This document shows, piece by piece, positions 10,266-21,170 of a DNA stretch of 33,960 nt. The position numbers and the translations under genes are program-made. The stretch is from NCBI GenBank assembly GCA_024364805.1, contig CM044501.1, positions 22,883,441-22,917,400 on the forward strand, in the 5' to 3' direction. Source of the stretch: Euprymna scolopes. Taxonomy: Eukaryota > Mollusca > Cephalopoda > Sepiida > Sepiolidae. Position 1 is the first letter of the stretch; each line of letters opens with the position of its first letter. A model generated the notes under the pieces. The model saw only the letters and a program-made list of their open reading frames with translations. It made no database searches and had not been told where the DNA came from.

Positions 10266-10965
10266 CTAGCAATTCATCTCGGCTTTGCTTGAGCCCTATA
10301 TACTGTTCATAACTTTATGTGAATACCTATATTAAAAGAAAATGACTCATGTCCAGGTAACCTACATTAATAATTTAAAATGTTTAGACCCAAAATTGAC
10401 TAAGGAGTTTCGTCAAGTCTTCAAAAGACAATTCTTTACACTTTGACTTCTTGGCAGCCACATTTTCGCCATCAAAACTGATTAAAAATGTGTGTCTTGC
10501 CTCATTATCCTGTATGTAAAATTTCAAATGTTTAGACCCGAAATTAGCTTTATTATTTGCAAGAGACCGCAAATGTAAAGATCTTTTGAACGTTGACCCA
10601 TTGCATATTTTCTGCCAAAACCCGACTAAAAAGCGTTGTCTATTTTTTAATACACGTTCTGTAAAATTTAGACTAAATATTGGCTCAGTAATGTTTTAAA
10701 AAAACCGTAGATGGCAACATTTTAAAAAAATTACCCAAATTTTGACCCTTTACAATTTATTTTTTAGGCTCAAATCAAAATAACAAGTTTGATCCATGCC
10801 CAAGCAATAAAGTAACTATACACCAAACATGTCAATATATAGCGTTTTCAAAGACTAAATCATTGTCCCTTTGACAGCTAAATTTCTGGATAAAAACCGA
10901 TTAATCTTTTTCCTAAATCTTAATGCTATATCAAATCTCGAGTTTGCAGACTTAAAATTGACATA
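10266..10965 (-). mobile_element. Helitron-like element, minus orientation
   Basis: On the minus strand the end reads gggctcaagcaaagccgaga, tgaattg, CTAG|T, which fits the hairpin-plus-CTRR rule. The sequence upstream aligns with the plus copy at 9429-9849: gaagacttgacgaaactcc corresponds to gaaaactctacaaaactcc, and agtcaattttgggtctaaac to gacaatttttttatataaat. Inside, the word tgtttagaccc(a/g)aaatt(g/a) recurs at about 10381 and 10532, with weaker copies near 10665 and 10945, so the body is partly made of internal repeats. The far edge is uncertain. The 62-residue minus frame at 10384-10572 lies within these repeats and is not called a gene. Confidence 0.5.
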
Positions 10966-11044
10966 GTTGGTTGGAAGGAAAATGTACACATACATACACA
11001 CAGCCACAAACAATTTAAGGTGTGTTTGTATATACACACGCGCG

Positions 11045-11045
<1 letters not shown>

Positions 11046-11079
<34 letters not shown>

Positions 11080-11508
11080 TNNNNNNNNNNNNNNNNNNNN
11101 NNNNNNNNNNNNNNNNNNNNNNNNNNNNNNNNNNNNNNNNNNNNNNNNNNNNNNNNNNNNNNNNNNNNNNNNNNNNNNNNNNNNNNNNNNNNNNNNNNNN
11201 NNNNNNNNNNNNNNNNNNNNNNNNNNNNNNNNNNNNNNNNNNNNNNNNNNNNNNNNNNNNNNNNNNNNNNNNNNNNNNNNNNNNNNNNNNNNNNNNNNNN
11301 NNNNNNNNNNNNNNNNNNNNNNNNNNNNNNNNNNNNNNNNNNNNNNNNNNNNNNNNNNNNNNNNNNNNNNNNNNNNNNNNNNNNNNNNNNNNNNNNNNNN
11401 NNNNNNNNNNNNNNNNNNNNNNNNNNNNNNNNNNNNNNNNNNNNNNNNNNNNNNNNNNNNNNNNNNNNNNNNNNNNNNNNNNNNNNNNNNNNNNNNNNNN
11501 NNNNNNNN

Positions 11509-11537
<29 letters not shown>
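11046..11537. repeat. (TA)n tract containing an assembly gap (N at 11081-11508)
   Basis: TA repeats border both sides of 428 unknown bases, so the gap very probably results from an unresolved TA tract and its true length is unknown. All frames through it are artefacts. Confidence 0.97.
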
Positions 11538-11539
<2 letters not shown>

Positions 11540-11542
<3 letters not shown>

Positions 11543-12465
11543 GAGTAAAATATCAGATTATAAGACAATTTACTTACTAATATGCTGAAACAACAGGCCA
11601 AAATTTTAAGTTCCATGATGTCCGTTTTACTTAACTAGAATTTTCGAACAAATGGCGTGATGTGCTGATTCTTTCTCGTTCTTCTGGTCTACATATAAGT
11701 AGCTATGGTTTACTGATTATAACTTTGTATATTGAAAGGAAAGATATACTGGCCTTATATATATGTACGATCCGTTAACTTATTTTTAGTTATTTAATGA
11801 AGCCGTCTGTAATTACCAATGATAACCCTTGTAAATTAGAAAGGTTTAAACACAATTCTTCTAATAAGCGGTTGCAAAAATGTTTAGTATATAATTAATG
11901 CTATGATTAAGGATCATTATCCCTAAATGTAAGAACTATTATATGGGGTCAATTAAGAAAACGTGCATACATACTTTGAACTATTTGAGTAAAAGTAATT
12001 TCTGGTTTTGTAAATCGTACTCAGATTCTCCATGCGAATCGTTGATACGTATGCCTGTAGTTAATTGTTTCTGTCATAGTTTACAGGATAGAACAATAAA
12101 TTGTCGCCCAAAAGAAAACAGTACAGATGTATATTGAAACTACTATTGGAAAAAATCAATAACTTGATTATTTAATAGAATAATGTAATTATGTAATCAA
12201 TTAAATGTACCGCGTTCAGCCTCAATCACTACCCCGATACAGGTGCGGGTATTTTCAAGTGCTGGCGGAGCTCGGTGGATACTCGCCGTTTGGGTGCGAT
12301 AATATTGTATTTATCATTGTAAGGTAAAACCATACGTTGTAATTACAGTGAAGTCGCTGAAAGCGTTTTTTTTTTTTTTATATCGCTTAAGTTTTTCAAG
12401 CATTTCTCACGCTGTAAGTGGACGTATCGCTTAAAAATATTAGTCGGTTGGGAATGGGACTTGAG
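11540..12465. other. Stretch without a recognised gene
   Basis: Mostly AT-rich. A plus frame at 11943-12137 (64 residues) has no recognisable features. The patch at 12208-12300 is distinctly GC-richer (ccccgatacaggtgcggg, ctggcggagctcggtggata) without any feature I can name. Confidence 0.4.
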
Positions 12466-12469
12466 AGAA

Positions 12470-12477
12470 TGACGTCA
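12470..12477. promoter_or_regulatory. Perfect CRE palindrome TGACGTCA
   Basis: The full eight-base binding site of CREB/ATF factors. It lies about 240 bases left of the splice-flanked mini-exon candidate at 12712 and within a patch with more CpG (cgcgcggcg, cgccggcg at about 12628-12650) than its surroundings. A second near copy, AGACGTCA, is near 12869. One such site can arise by chance. Confidence 0.35.
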
Positions 12478-12711
12478 ACATAAGCATAGCAACGTGTGCC
12501 CAGGTATTCTCGGGGAGAAGAATTAGTCTTCTTCACTTGACTAATAATGTGTGTTGTTGTCATTTTATTTATGTTTTTTTTTTAACTTCTTACTCCCGGT
12601 TACCGTTGTTCAACCCAGATTCTGTCGCGCGGCGTGTAATTTCGCCGGCGTCCAACTACTGAGATGAGCGTCGCTATTTGTCATAAAAAAAAAACTCATT
12701 TTTCATCGCAG

Positions 12712-12748
12712 ATAACAATATGGTCGAGAAACGGCTCGGTCTTGTTCG
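12712..12748 (+). CDS. Candidate small 5' exon
   Basis: Seen: a T-rich tract and acceptor tttttcatcgcAG end at 12711, an ATG lies at 12720, and a donor TTCG|GTAAGA follows at 12749, with a second donor AAG|GTAAGA ten bases later. The frame from the ATG reads MVEKRLGLV and remains open only if the first donor is used; the second brings in a TAA. Context is a CpG-richer patch with a CRE. I recognise no protein. It could be a chance arrangement or a non-coding exon. Confidence 0.2.
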
Positions 12749-12759
12749 GTAAGATAAGG

Positions 12760-13640
12760 TAAGATGACACTCTATGACAGCATTTCTTTAGTTGTCATTC
12801 AATTTATCACGTTTTTTTTCTTGATTTCCTCGTAAGTGTTATTCAAAATACTTAGAAAATCCGCATCCAAAGACGTCAGTCTACGTGTATACGTATTCAT
12901 ATTACAGTGAGTATATTACTATTCTAATATATGGTTAGAAAGCAGTTATTTTTATAAATATTATATATATGTGTGTGTATATATACATATATATATATAT
13001 ACAATGTTTATAAATGTTTATAGGCAAAAAGAGAATCTGAATAGTTGCTCTGAATTCAAATGGTTTTATTTGAATTTCATGGGATGAAAATTCGTTTTAT
13101 AAACACTGGGTGCATGATATGCCAATGCGAAGTAAGTTAAAAAATAAATATACATATATGTTTTTTTTCTCGCCCGAATGAATTAGATAGAATTGCAAAT
13201 ATCATTGTTATGAGTACTGAATATATTCTTTCAGGAACTAAATGGTTCAGCACTCTATTGAAAACAATGACGGTATGACGCCTTAGGAATGCAGCCACTG
13301 TCTTATGCATGCGTCAAAAGTGAATATGCGTCATTGTATTATTGGTAAAAAATGAATAGAAATATGGTGGTTATCATCACTACAATTAACGTATGAAGCA
13401 GCAAAGCCTTCCATTTTTATATTGGCATTCTCATAATCGTATATTCTCAATATTTTGTGTTAAAAATAGAATAAGGATATCAATAAAGATGCTTCCTTGA
13501 TCACCGGGGAAAGTGCCACAACACGGCGCTGGTTTTAATGCTTAAGTTTCTGGGTTAAAAAAAATAAGAGAGAACGTTTATAACTACTATAATGATATTT
13601 AACTACATTGCTCATGTAGTGCATCACACATTTATATACA
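12760..13640. other. Stretch without a recognised gene
   Basis: AT-rich with a short TA/TG microsatellite at 12961-13003. No coding feature or repeat family recognised. Confidence 0.5.
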
Positions 13641-13644
13641 TTTT

Positions 13645-14865
13645 TTTTAATTCAATTTTCACCCCAAACAAGGCAAAGTGCAACTTTTAAGTAGCGGGGC
13701 TTCTATCGGCTACTAACGGCGACATAAGTTGTAGTTGAAGTATGAAGAGAAATGTGCATCAAGATGTCTGTTTACAATAGACTTGAATCTACATGTTAGT
13801 ACTGTTAGAGAAGCAGACTCCCGGAAGGGAATTCCCAAAGTCTAGAAGTTCTGGGGAAGAATCTATTGGAGTATAAGGCCTTCTTACACCTAGGGATCTA
13901 GCTGCTTGTCCGATTTGTCGGAGGTATTTACATCTAGGGTGTACCTGTGCTTGTATTTCGTCAGAGCATTCATCATTAAAGTACTTATAGAACAGGCAGA
14001 GGAATGAAACATTTCGTCGATGGAAAGCCTAAATGAGAATTCAGAACCTATAAGATTTGCGAATCTCTTGAACCCTGTCGGGGAATGAGAGACAAGTAGT
14101 TGATGCACCAACCCAAATGTGACAAAAGTACTCCATATATGATTGTATGATGGCCTTATAGAGATACAGGATATTTTTAGGCGTAAGTAGTTTTCTAGCA
14201 CGGTAGAGAGATCCCACTTTCCTCGAAGCAACCTTGGCAAAGTTCTCAATGTATCTATTTCAGTTCATGTTCGCTGTAAACGTACGGTCAAGGAGTTTAA
14301 AGGAAGTGCCTTCGGGTAATGTGTTCTTGGCCATTGTTATTGGTTATAGAGAAGGTTTTTTGTAATTATTGAAGGAGGCAAACATAGTTTTGGCGGCATG
14401 GAATGGGGCAATCCATTTTTGTCCCCATTCCACAACAGATTGGAGGTCATCCTCTAGTGTTTCTGCCATTTCATTGGATGTGTGGCCATTTGTTTTCCCC
14501 TCATGCCTGTTATAGAGAGTTGTGTCACCAGGAAATATACGCATCTGCGAAACAATATTATCAGGGAGGTAATTTATGAATATCAAGAATAATAAAAGTC
14601 CAAGGATAGACTCTTGGAGTACTTTCGCATTGATATCATGTTGTTTAGATCTACGACTATCAAGTACAACCTGAATTTTCTCTTAAGAACGATTTAATTA
14701 CACTATGTATTCTTCTAGTGATACCATATGATCTAATTTTCCTTAGAATACCATCATTCCGCACCCTGTCAAAATTCTAAGATATATCTAGGGCTACCGT
14801 TCTACTCTCCCCTATTTTGTCTCGTGTATCTACTTATGACACTACACTATTCCCGACGACAAATT
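13645..14865 (-). mobile_element. 5'-truncated CR1/Jockey-type LINE with a decayed RT frame
   Basis: Minus strand, in order: SVVS..DKIGESRTVALDIS (RT core before the catalytic motif, 14780-14865), a stretch ending TTLYNRHEGKTNGHTSNEMA where YADD has become PGDT, AETLEDDLQSVVEWGQKW (14410-14470), a C-terminal region with LIGSEFSFRLSIDE (about 14020-14060), and the 3' UTR gccttgtttggggtgaaaat followed by an A-rich tail at 13641-13665. Known: this order (RT core, LEDDLQ..W..KW thumb, C-terminal domain, short UTR, A-tail) belongs to metazoan non-LTR retrotransposons. It has several stops and frame changes, lost its endonuclease half at insertion, and is the same family as the copy at 17715-18964. 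Confidence 0.85.
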
Positions 14866-15222
14866 GAACGTAATACGATAGGTAAATGTAAAGTAGAATA
14901 GAATAGCTAGATTGTCAGGCTCAATGTAATATAGACAAATCTCATTTTGATAAATGATTATGAGAAACCTTTCGAAACAATTCAAGTGTCGGCCAACATC
15001 CTTTCCAGGATAATTAAAACGCCTCAGCAACGTCAGTAACCGTAATTTGCGGCTTATTGGTTTTATAATTTAGGCACTGATACAAATCATTTCAATACAT
15101 GCTATCGGAGAAAGGAGAAACCATTTGTGAATCGTATTCTGTAATGTCTAGGACAGAGGAAAAATATGAACCGGGTGCAATAACTATAAGCTATTATATA
15201 AATCTCACCTGTCTGTTTAAAT
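14866..15222. other. Stretch without a recognised gene
   Basis: Sequence upstream of the LINE's truncation point. Frames on both strands are short and carry no motif. Confidence 0.4.
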
Positions 15223-15286
15223 GTATGTGTGTATTTATGTACGTATGTGTGTATGTATGTATGTATGTATGTATGTATGTACGCAC
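15223..15286. repeat. (GTAT)n microsatellite
   Basis: A run of GTAT units with GTGT interruptions. Frames crossing it give VCVYVCMYVCMY or IHTYIHTY artefacts. Confidence 0.95.
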
Positions 15287-15317
15287 CCATGTTATATGTC
15301 TGCCTAAAACTTTTTAG

Positions 15318-15665
15318 ATAGAAACGGATTTAGTAGGATCGAAATCGTTTGGATTCTCGACGCTTTGGACGACGAATATCGAACAATTAGCTAAGAACAT
15401 TAATTCCTTCACTATCTACTGGGCACATTTCTACAAGAATAAGTCCCTTGCTTCGCCGATATTTTCGAAAGTCATACACTCCTTTCGATTCACTAGCCTC
15501 CATTTAAAATATCGTCACTTCCCGTTTGGCGATGAACGCAACGACAAAAACGTCATTTTTTTCACGGGTTCGAGCCTTCTTGACTATCACATAATTTTTT
15601 TTTTTTTGCTAAACAGACTCTTACGCACACCGGGACACGCAGGATCTGAGGCTTGCCTCACATAA
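15318..15665 (+). CDS. 115-codon open frame lacking any Met; unrecognised
   Basis: Seen: directly after a TAG at 15315-15317 the plus strand is open to a TAA at 15663-15665. There is no ATG within it, so it could only be an internal or terminal exon. It reads like ordinary protein in places (SFGFSTLWTTNIEQLAKNIN; FPFGDERNDKNVIFFTG), then crosses a poly-T run read as Phe. Local GC is above the window average, which lengthens chance open frames. No domain, membrane span or Cys pattern recognised. It could be a host exon, an old transposon piece, or chance. Confidence 0.2.
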   Translation: METDLVGSKSFGFSTLWTTNIEQLAKNINSFTIYWAHFYKNKSLASPIFSKVIHSFRFTSLHLKYRHFPFGDERNDKNVIFFTGSSLLDYHIIFFFLLNRLLRTPGHAGSEACLT

Positions 15666-17710
15666 ATATGGTATACATTGAAAATGACTTCGTTTTCTTT
15701 GTCTTTATTTTATTTCAATTTTAGTTAGAAGATCATGGTATAAAATAACAACAGCATATTATAACGCACGTACGTGATATTTTACCGTAAGCACAGGTAC
15801 AGCTTTAATAATTATGCTGACATAAAACTCTAAAAATTATATCACACAGTTATTCCTTTTTTCACCTTTGTGTTGTTAATATGTACAAGTTTCGTTGTAT
15901 TTATTTTTCGGTTATACTTATAATATAATAATTCAATATCGACAAACGCGTTAAACATAAAATTCCCTCCCGTTTCTATCATCTGGTTTTCTGAACTGAG
16001 CTTGCGTTTACGACAAATAATTGATTAACTCTGAACGTAAACCATTGATTATTAGTTAAGCAATTAAACTACACGGTGGTTACTTAAATAATGATCAGGA
16101 GGTATAAGAATTACACGGAATTAATTCAGTAATCTTCTTCCATTTATTTTAAACAACCAATTACGTCAAAAATCGTCATTAATAACATTTTTATTGTATT
16201 TATGTAACGAATTTATTATTTCTTGTTTTATATATTTATGCTTAGATATTATTGGAAAATGAACGGGATTCTTTAATGTTTTATCAACTTTTGACGATCG
16301 ACGTTGGCCGACGTGCGTTTAATTGTCGTCAAAGTTTGCACATGAAATAAGAGGCAAAAGCAATTAAGAGATATTTTCCTCAATAACTATTTCCAATTTT
16401 CTGACTTGAATATAAAATCGCTTGCAATCAGAATTAATTGTATGTTTTTAAGGACATATATTTGTAAGGGCAGAATTTCCGAAATGTCCCCATAATTATC
16501 ACTCGTAATTGCCTACTAATTTATACAAAAAATAATATAAGGAACACCGACAGCGAACAGTAATATAACCTTGGTCCAAATTATAGTCTATTTAATCGAG
16601 GGCCTAAATTATGCAAAAGAAATTGGATACAACGAGTAAGGCTACGTTAATGTTTCAGAATTATTACGAACCCATGTGAAAAACTATCCGTAACGCTAAC
16701 TGTTTGATTATATATCGCACTGGCCTATAAACAAAAAAAAAACACTATAGGTTAAGAATCGTTGAACTATTGCATATACGGATAGTGAAGTTTCGGTGGT
16801 TTAAGAAGTAAACGACACGAACAGGGCGCCTGGGCGCCCCATATCTGAATCCCGTCTGCTCCAAAAACTTCATTTTTTTAGGATGTTGACCACCTTCTGT
16901 AACCCCTTAACTTTTTCCAGAAGGTTATCGAACATTTTCCAGAAGGTAGTCTTCCATAAAAACATTACGGGAAAACTCCAGCGATAGAATTCTCGGATTC
17001 ATGCGATATGATGATGATGATAAATCGACAAATACATTACCAGTATCAATAAACACGTTTATAAACAGGAACACGTAATTATTAAGTGTCATTTACATAT
17101 TTTACGAAAGCCATTTATGTCTTTAGTATTATTGAAGGAATACAGGATAGGATACAACTGGGCACACGCTATTGTGTGCATACAATAAAGTTAGGTTATA
17201 GTAACATTGAACAAATGTGTGAAACGAGTACGTAGGCAATAAGTATATTTAAAATATTACATGATTCGTGTAAATGTTGATAAAAAGGTGATTAGGCTTT
17301 ATACCATCAGTTGTTACCATTCATATACAGGAACGTTTCTTAGAAGGAAACGAGGTTTCTGACGTTTATACCTTTACCTGTGATAGGTATACCTACGTTG
17401 CCCCGTCATGATGATTATAAAGCAGTGTTGCATGAGCAAATATACACACCTGTGGCACAATTTTAATTTTGGAGATACAGTAAATGTACTTGTTGTATAA
17501 AACAAGGAATATAATCGTTAACTATCATTTTTTTTTAAATAAGCATCACCACTTCTCAAGCTATAGAGGTCACTCGATGATAAGGGTTAAAGAGTGTACA
17601 GTAGAAACTGGAGAATATAGTAATCGTTAGTAATGGAGATTCGGTAAATGTGTTAACTTATATGGAACGGCTCATCAAAAAGTCGTTTACGTTAGACTTG
17701 GAGACAACCA
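15666..17710. other. AT-rich stretch without a recognised gene
   Basis: Two kilobases with no long frame and few microsatellites. It holds a GC-rich hairpin (gggcgcc-t-gggcgccc region at 16824-16839) and a duplicated word ttttccagaaggt at about 16913 and 16935. Probably intergenic or intronic. Confidence 0.5.
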
Positions 17711-17714
17711 TATT

Positions 17715-18964
17715 TTTATTTATTTTTTTTTAATTACATTTTCACCCCAGACAAGGCACATTGCCACTCAGGTGTAGGGGGCTACTATCATGGGCAGCAA
17801 CTACTGGGACACTATGTAGGGATTTGGGCAGCAAGATGTCGGTTCACGTTGCACTTGAACTTCTGCATGTCAGTACAGTTAGGGAAGCAGGATCCTGTAA
17901 TGGAATTCCAGAGTCTTGCGGTTCTGGGGAAGAAACTACTGAGATGAAAGATCTTTTACATCTAGGCATCTCTACTGAGTGGGGGTGGGATTTAGCTGCC
18001 TGTCGGGTTTGTCGAGGATGTCTGCGTCGTGGGGGCACAAGTGTCTGCAGTTCGTCAGAGCATTCACCATTAAAATATTTGTAGAACAAGTAGAGGGGTG
18101 CAACGTTTCGTCGATGGGACAGAGGCTGAAGCTTAGATGCCAGTTCAGGCCCCATCAGATTGGCGACTCTTTTTTTAACCTTGTCTAGGAGCGAGAGATT
18201 AGTAGTAGATGTACCAGCCCAGAGGTGACAACAATACTCCATACATGGGCGAATGGTGGCCTTATAGACATACAGGATACTTTCAGGTGGCAGTAGTTTT
18301 CTAGCACGGTAGAGAAAGCCTACCTTTTTTTGCAGCGGCCCTGGCAATGTTTTCAATATAATTGTTCCAGCTCATGTTTCCTGTGAACGTTAGGCCAAGC
18401 AGTTTGAAAGATTTACTCTCAGACAGGGAGTCACTGGCCATTGCTATTGGTGGCAGAGAAGGTTTTTTGTAGTTATTGAAGGAAACCAGTTTGGTCATGG
18501 AATCATAGAATGTGACTATCCATTTATGTCCCCATTCTACTACAGATTGGAGGTCATCCTCTAGTGTTTTGACCATTTTTTAGATATGCGTTCATTTGTT
18601 TTCCTGTCATGCCTGTTATAGAGTGTAGTGTCATCAGCATATATACCCATCTCAGAGGCAGTTTTGTCGGGGAGGGCATTAATAAATATCAGGAACAATA
18701 GAGGGCCAAGAATAGACCCCTGAGGTACGTCCGCATTTATATCACACTGTTTAGATGTTCGACCGTCGAGGACAACCTGGATTTTTCTCTTATCTAAGAA
18801 GGCTTTAATTATTCTAAGTATTCTATCAGTGATACCATATGATTTAATTTTCCTGAGGAGACCCTTGTGCCATACCTGTCAAAAGCCTTACAGATATCCA
18901 GAGCTACCGCTCTGCCCTTCCCCGCTTTGTCCAGTGAATGGTATATATATTCAGAGATTACAGT
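17715..18964 (-). mobile_element. CR1/Jockey-type LINE, best-preserved 3' half
   Basis: Minus strand: YHSLDKAGKGRAVALDICKA (RT core, about 18889-18948), LEDDLQSVVEWGHKW (thumb, about 18516-18560), FKLLGLTFTGNMSWNNYIEN, LYVYKATIRPCMEYCCHLWAG (about 18210-18272), RRNVAPLYLFYKYFNGECSD, then the 3' UTR (gccttgtctggggtgaaaat) and an A-rich tail at 17715-17735. A 170-residue frame (17844-18356) and a 91-residue frame (18301-18576) remain. The YADD region (about 18605-18640) and parts of the core are broken by stops and frame changes. It is 5' truncated at about 18964, where it joins another LINE in the same frame. Plus-strand frames here are shadows. Confidence 0.92.
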
Positions 18965-20165
18965 GAGGATGTCGTAGTCATCTGGAAAGCAGAAAAAAGG
19001 AAAACAATTCCATAGGCGTGCTGTTCTAAGAAAGAAGCTTTGCTCATGGAATCTACGTTTAGGTTTAGACACAAATAAAAAAGTTGGGGAAATTAGTGAA
19101 AGTTTTTTTTCTGCTAGCCGGGTGTTTCTTGTGAAAGTTTGGCAAGGGGACCATAGAATGGAGCTCAATGGAGCACTTGCCATGAAAATAAAGATAAAGC
19201 AGACACTAACTTGCAAAACCTCTTCTGTGAGAAAGAGGTTGCAGCGAAGAGAAAAGGACATCCCCCGCAACGCTACGAAGTCTATTTTGAACTCTATTAA
19301 GTCATATAAGTCTTTTCTAGCAGCTCCTGCCCAGCTGTGACAACAGTACTCCATCCTCGGACTACCTGGCTCTTATATAGATAGATAATTGCATCAACAG
19401 TGAGATATCTACTGGATTGATAGAAGGATCCTGCAATTTTTTCCAGCGGCCTTGGCAACGGATTTAATGTATGTGTTTCATTTAAGATCAGGAGTGAAGG
19501 TCAAGCCAAGCAGCTTGTCAAAACATGAGACATCCCGAAGACGAGAGCCATTCATTTCAATTGATGCTAGATGGGGATCAGAGCGTTGATGATGTAAATA
19601 TAAAAGCTTGGTTTTAGACGCATTAAACGTAACAAGCCACCTCTTTCGCCATTGTACCACTTGCTCAAGATCAGAGGGGAGAGAATCAGAGAAAACTTGG
19701 TCGTTTACGGTCTTAGATGTGTTACCATAGATAGTAGTGTCATCAGCATAGATGTCGACGAATGATGTAAGAATCAGAGTTGGAAGATCATTAATATAGA
19801 TCAAGAAGAGAGTTGCGCCCAGGATAAACCGCTGATGGAATCCAGCATTAATACTAAGAGCTTCTGATTTCTGCCCAGCAACCACTACTCTTATGAACCT
19901 ATCAGAGAGAAATGCTTCAATGATTGAGAAGACATTTCCAGCTATACCGTAGCTGGAAATCTTGTGAAGTAAACCTTTATGCCATACTCTATCAAAGGCC
20001 TTTTATATGTCAATAGCAATTGCAGTATAAAGGGAGCCTCAGCCGAGAGATCCGCTGATCATATGAGATATAAATCGAAGCACATCTGCTGTAGATCTAG
20101 CAGAATGAAAATCATATTGCTGATCGAATCTTGCATTTAGCGCTATCAGAGTGACCTATCTTACC
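18965..20165 (-). mobile_element. Second CR1/Jockey-type LINE fragment, without its 3' end
   Basis: Minus strand in order: LNARFDQQYDFHSARSTADV (RT start, about 20080-20140), KAFDRVWHKGLLHKISSYGI, then a 135-residue frame (19478-19885) with the catalytic Y-A-D-D in FVDIYADDTTIY, VVQWRKRWLVTFNASKTKLL, FDKLLGLTFTPDL, then MEYCCHSWAGAARKDL (from 19354) and finally TARLWNCFPFFCFPDDYDIL at about 18965-19025. The catalytic site is intact, but stops interrupt the frame in several places, including about 19980-20050 and 19355-19480. The final residues of the protein, the 3' UTR and the tail are absent: the sequence switches into the neighbouring LINE. A related but separate family from that neighbour. 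Confidence 0.9.
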
Positions 20166-20278
20166 ACACTCATCATATCAATTTGTTTTCTTCAGTAATA
20201 TATTATTCTTAATTATTAACTAGTTGTGTATTTATTTCAGACTGTTAGGGACTCACTGTAAAATGTTTTTGATTCTTG

Positions 20279-21060
20279 ATGGGGCTAATAATTTATTTGC
20301 CGCCCCACTTGGCAAAATGTGGCACAAGGCCGGAAAGTGGGGATCCAGAAGCCTCCCATAAATGAGGGGCACTCCAGCAATTGTAAAAATTGCCTGAGTA
20401 ACCCAGTCGGCATTCCCCGGTAGGGGCACCCCAGGCAGTAAGGAATTAACTTACTTCACCGGAAAGCCCAGTGGCAAGGCCTGGGAGGGTGGACCTCCTA
20501 GGTATTACCCAGGCGTCGTGCCTCAGTCTTACAGGTGCTGGGCCAGTTCCCGGCCCCTCACCTGTTGGGCTGAGTGTCAAGTGGTGGATCCTTGACGAGC
20601 ACTACTACACTGTCTCCCTGCAGCCGAAGCCGCTAGGAGACCTTCCCCATCAGATTTCTAATGGGGGTAGTTATTTAATTGCCGCCCACATCGGCAAAAT
20701 GTGGCACAAGGCCGGAAAGTGGGAACCCTGCAGGCTCCCCTAAAGGAGGGGCACTCCTGCAATTTAAAAAATTGCCTGAGTAACCCCGTCGGCATTCCCC
20801 GGTCGGGGCGCCTCAGGCAGCAAAGGCAGCAAGCAAAAAACTTGTCCCAGCGGAAAGCCCGGTGGCAAGGCCTGGGAGGGTGGACCTCCTAGGTATTACC
20901 CAGGCGGTGTACCTCAGTCCAACAGGTGCTGGGCCGGTTCCCGGCCCCTCGCCTGTTTGGCTGAGTGTCAAGTGACGAATCCTTGACTTGTACTACTCTG
21001 TCTCCCTGCAGCCGAACCCGCTAGGAGTTACATCCTATCATAAGAGACTTATGATGGGGG
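20279..21060 (+). repeat. Two-copy GC-rich tandem repeat, about 380-400-base unit
   Basis: Shared landmarks in both copies: ggcaaaatgtggcacaaggc (20311 and 20693), gcctgagtaacc, ggaaagccc.gtggcaaggcc (20461 and 20852), ggtggacctcctaggtatta, ctgtctccctgcagccgaa. Each copy ends in a small hairpin before atggggg. The copies differ by substitutions and by an extra short stretch (ggcagcaaaggcagcaagca region) in copy two. Plus frames at 20471-20892 are chance frames in GC-rich DNA. Confidence 0.93.
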
Positions 21061-21115
21061 TATGAGACGAATGGATTCGCCAATCAATTTTATAACCAAC
21101 GGCTGTGCTAAACAA

Positions 21116-21170
21116 CCAATGAAAATGTTTAAGAGTTATTATAAAAATTGTCGAATTTTGGATTCAATCA
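21116..21170 (+). promoter_or_regulatory. Core promoter: CCAAT, TATA box, initiator
   Basis: TATAAAA at 21140-21146 starts 30 bases before the A of a TCAGTT initiator (21168-21173), the ideal spacing for RNA polymerase II. A CCAAT lies 24 bases upstream of the TATA box. Downstream is a higher-GC leader (acttcggcacggaccgcc) and a short frame starting MSQNWTGYAPSNR at about 21263. Confidence 0.5.

Noticed and set aside
10384-10572. Minus-strand frame of 62 codons that looks protein-like
   Set aside because: It lies within the Helitron-like repeat and aligns at DNA level with non-coding sequence of the copy at 9429-9849.
10855-11616. Open frames of 186-253 codons crossing 11081-11508
   Set aside because: They run through unknown bases (N) in a TA tract.
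15565-15585. tRNA box B-like gggttcgagcct
   Set aside because: No acceptor stem or convincing box A at the right distance.
17761-18188. Plus-strand frames of 107 and 69 codons
   Set aside because: Shadows of the minus-strand LINE reverse transcriptase.
19122-19340. Plus-strand frame of 72 codons
   Set aside because: Shadow of the minus-strand LINE C-terminal region.
20471-20892. Plus-strand frames of 90 and 63 codons
   Set aside because: Chance frames in the GC-rich tandem repeat; they differ between the two copies instead of being shared.
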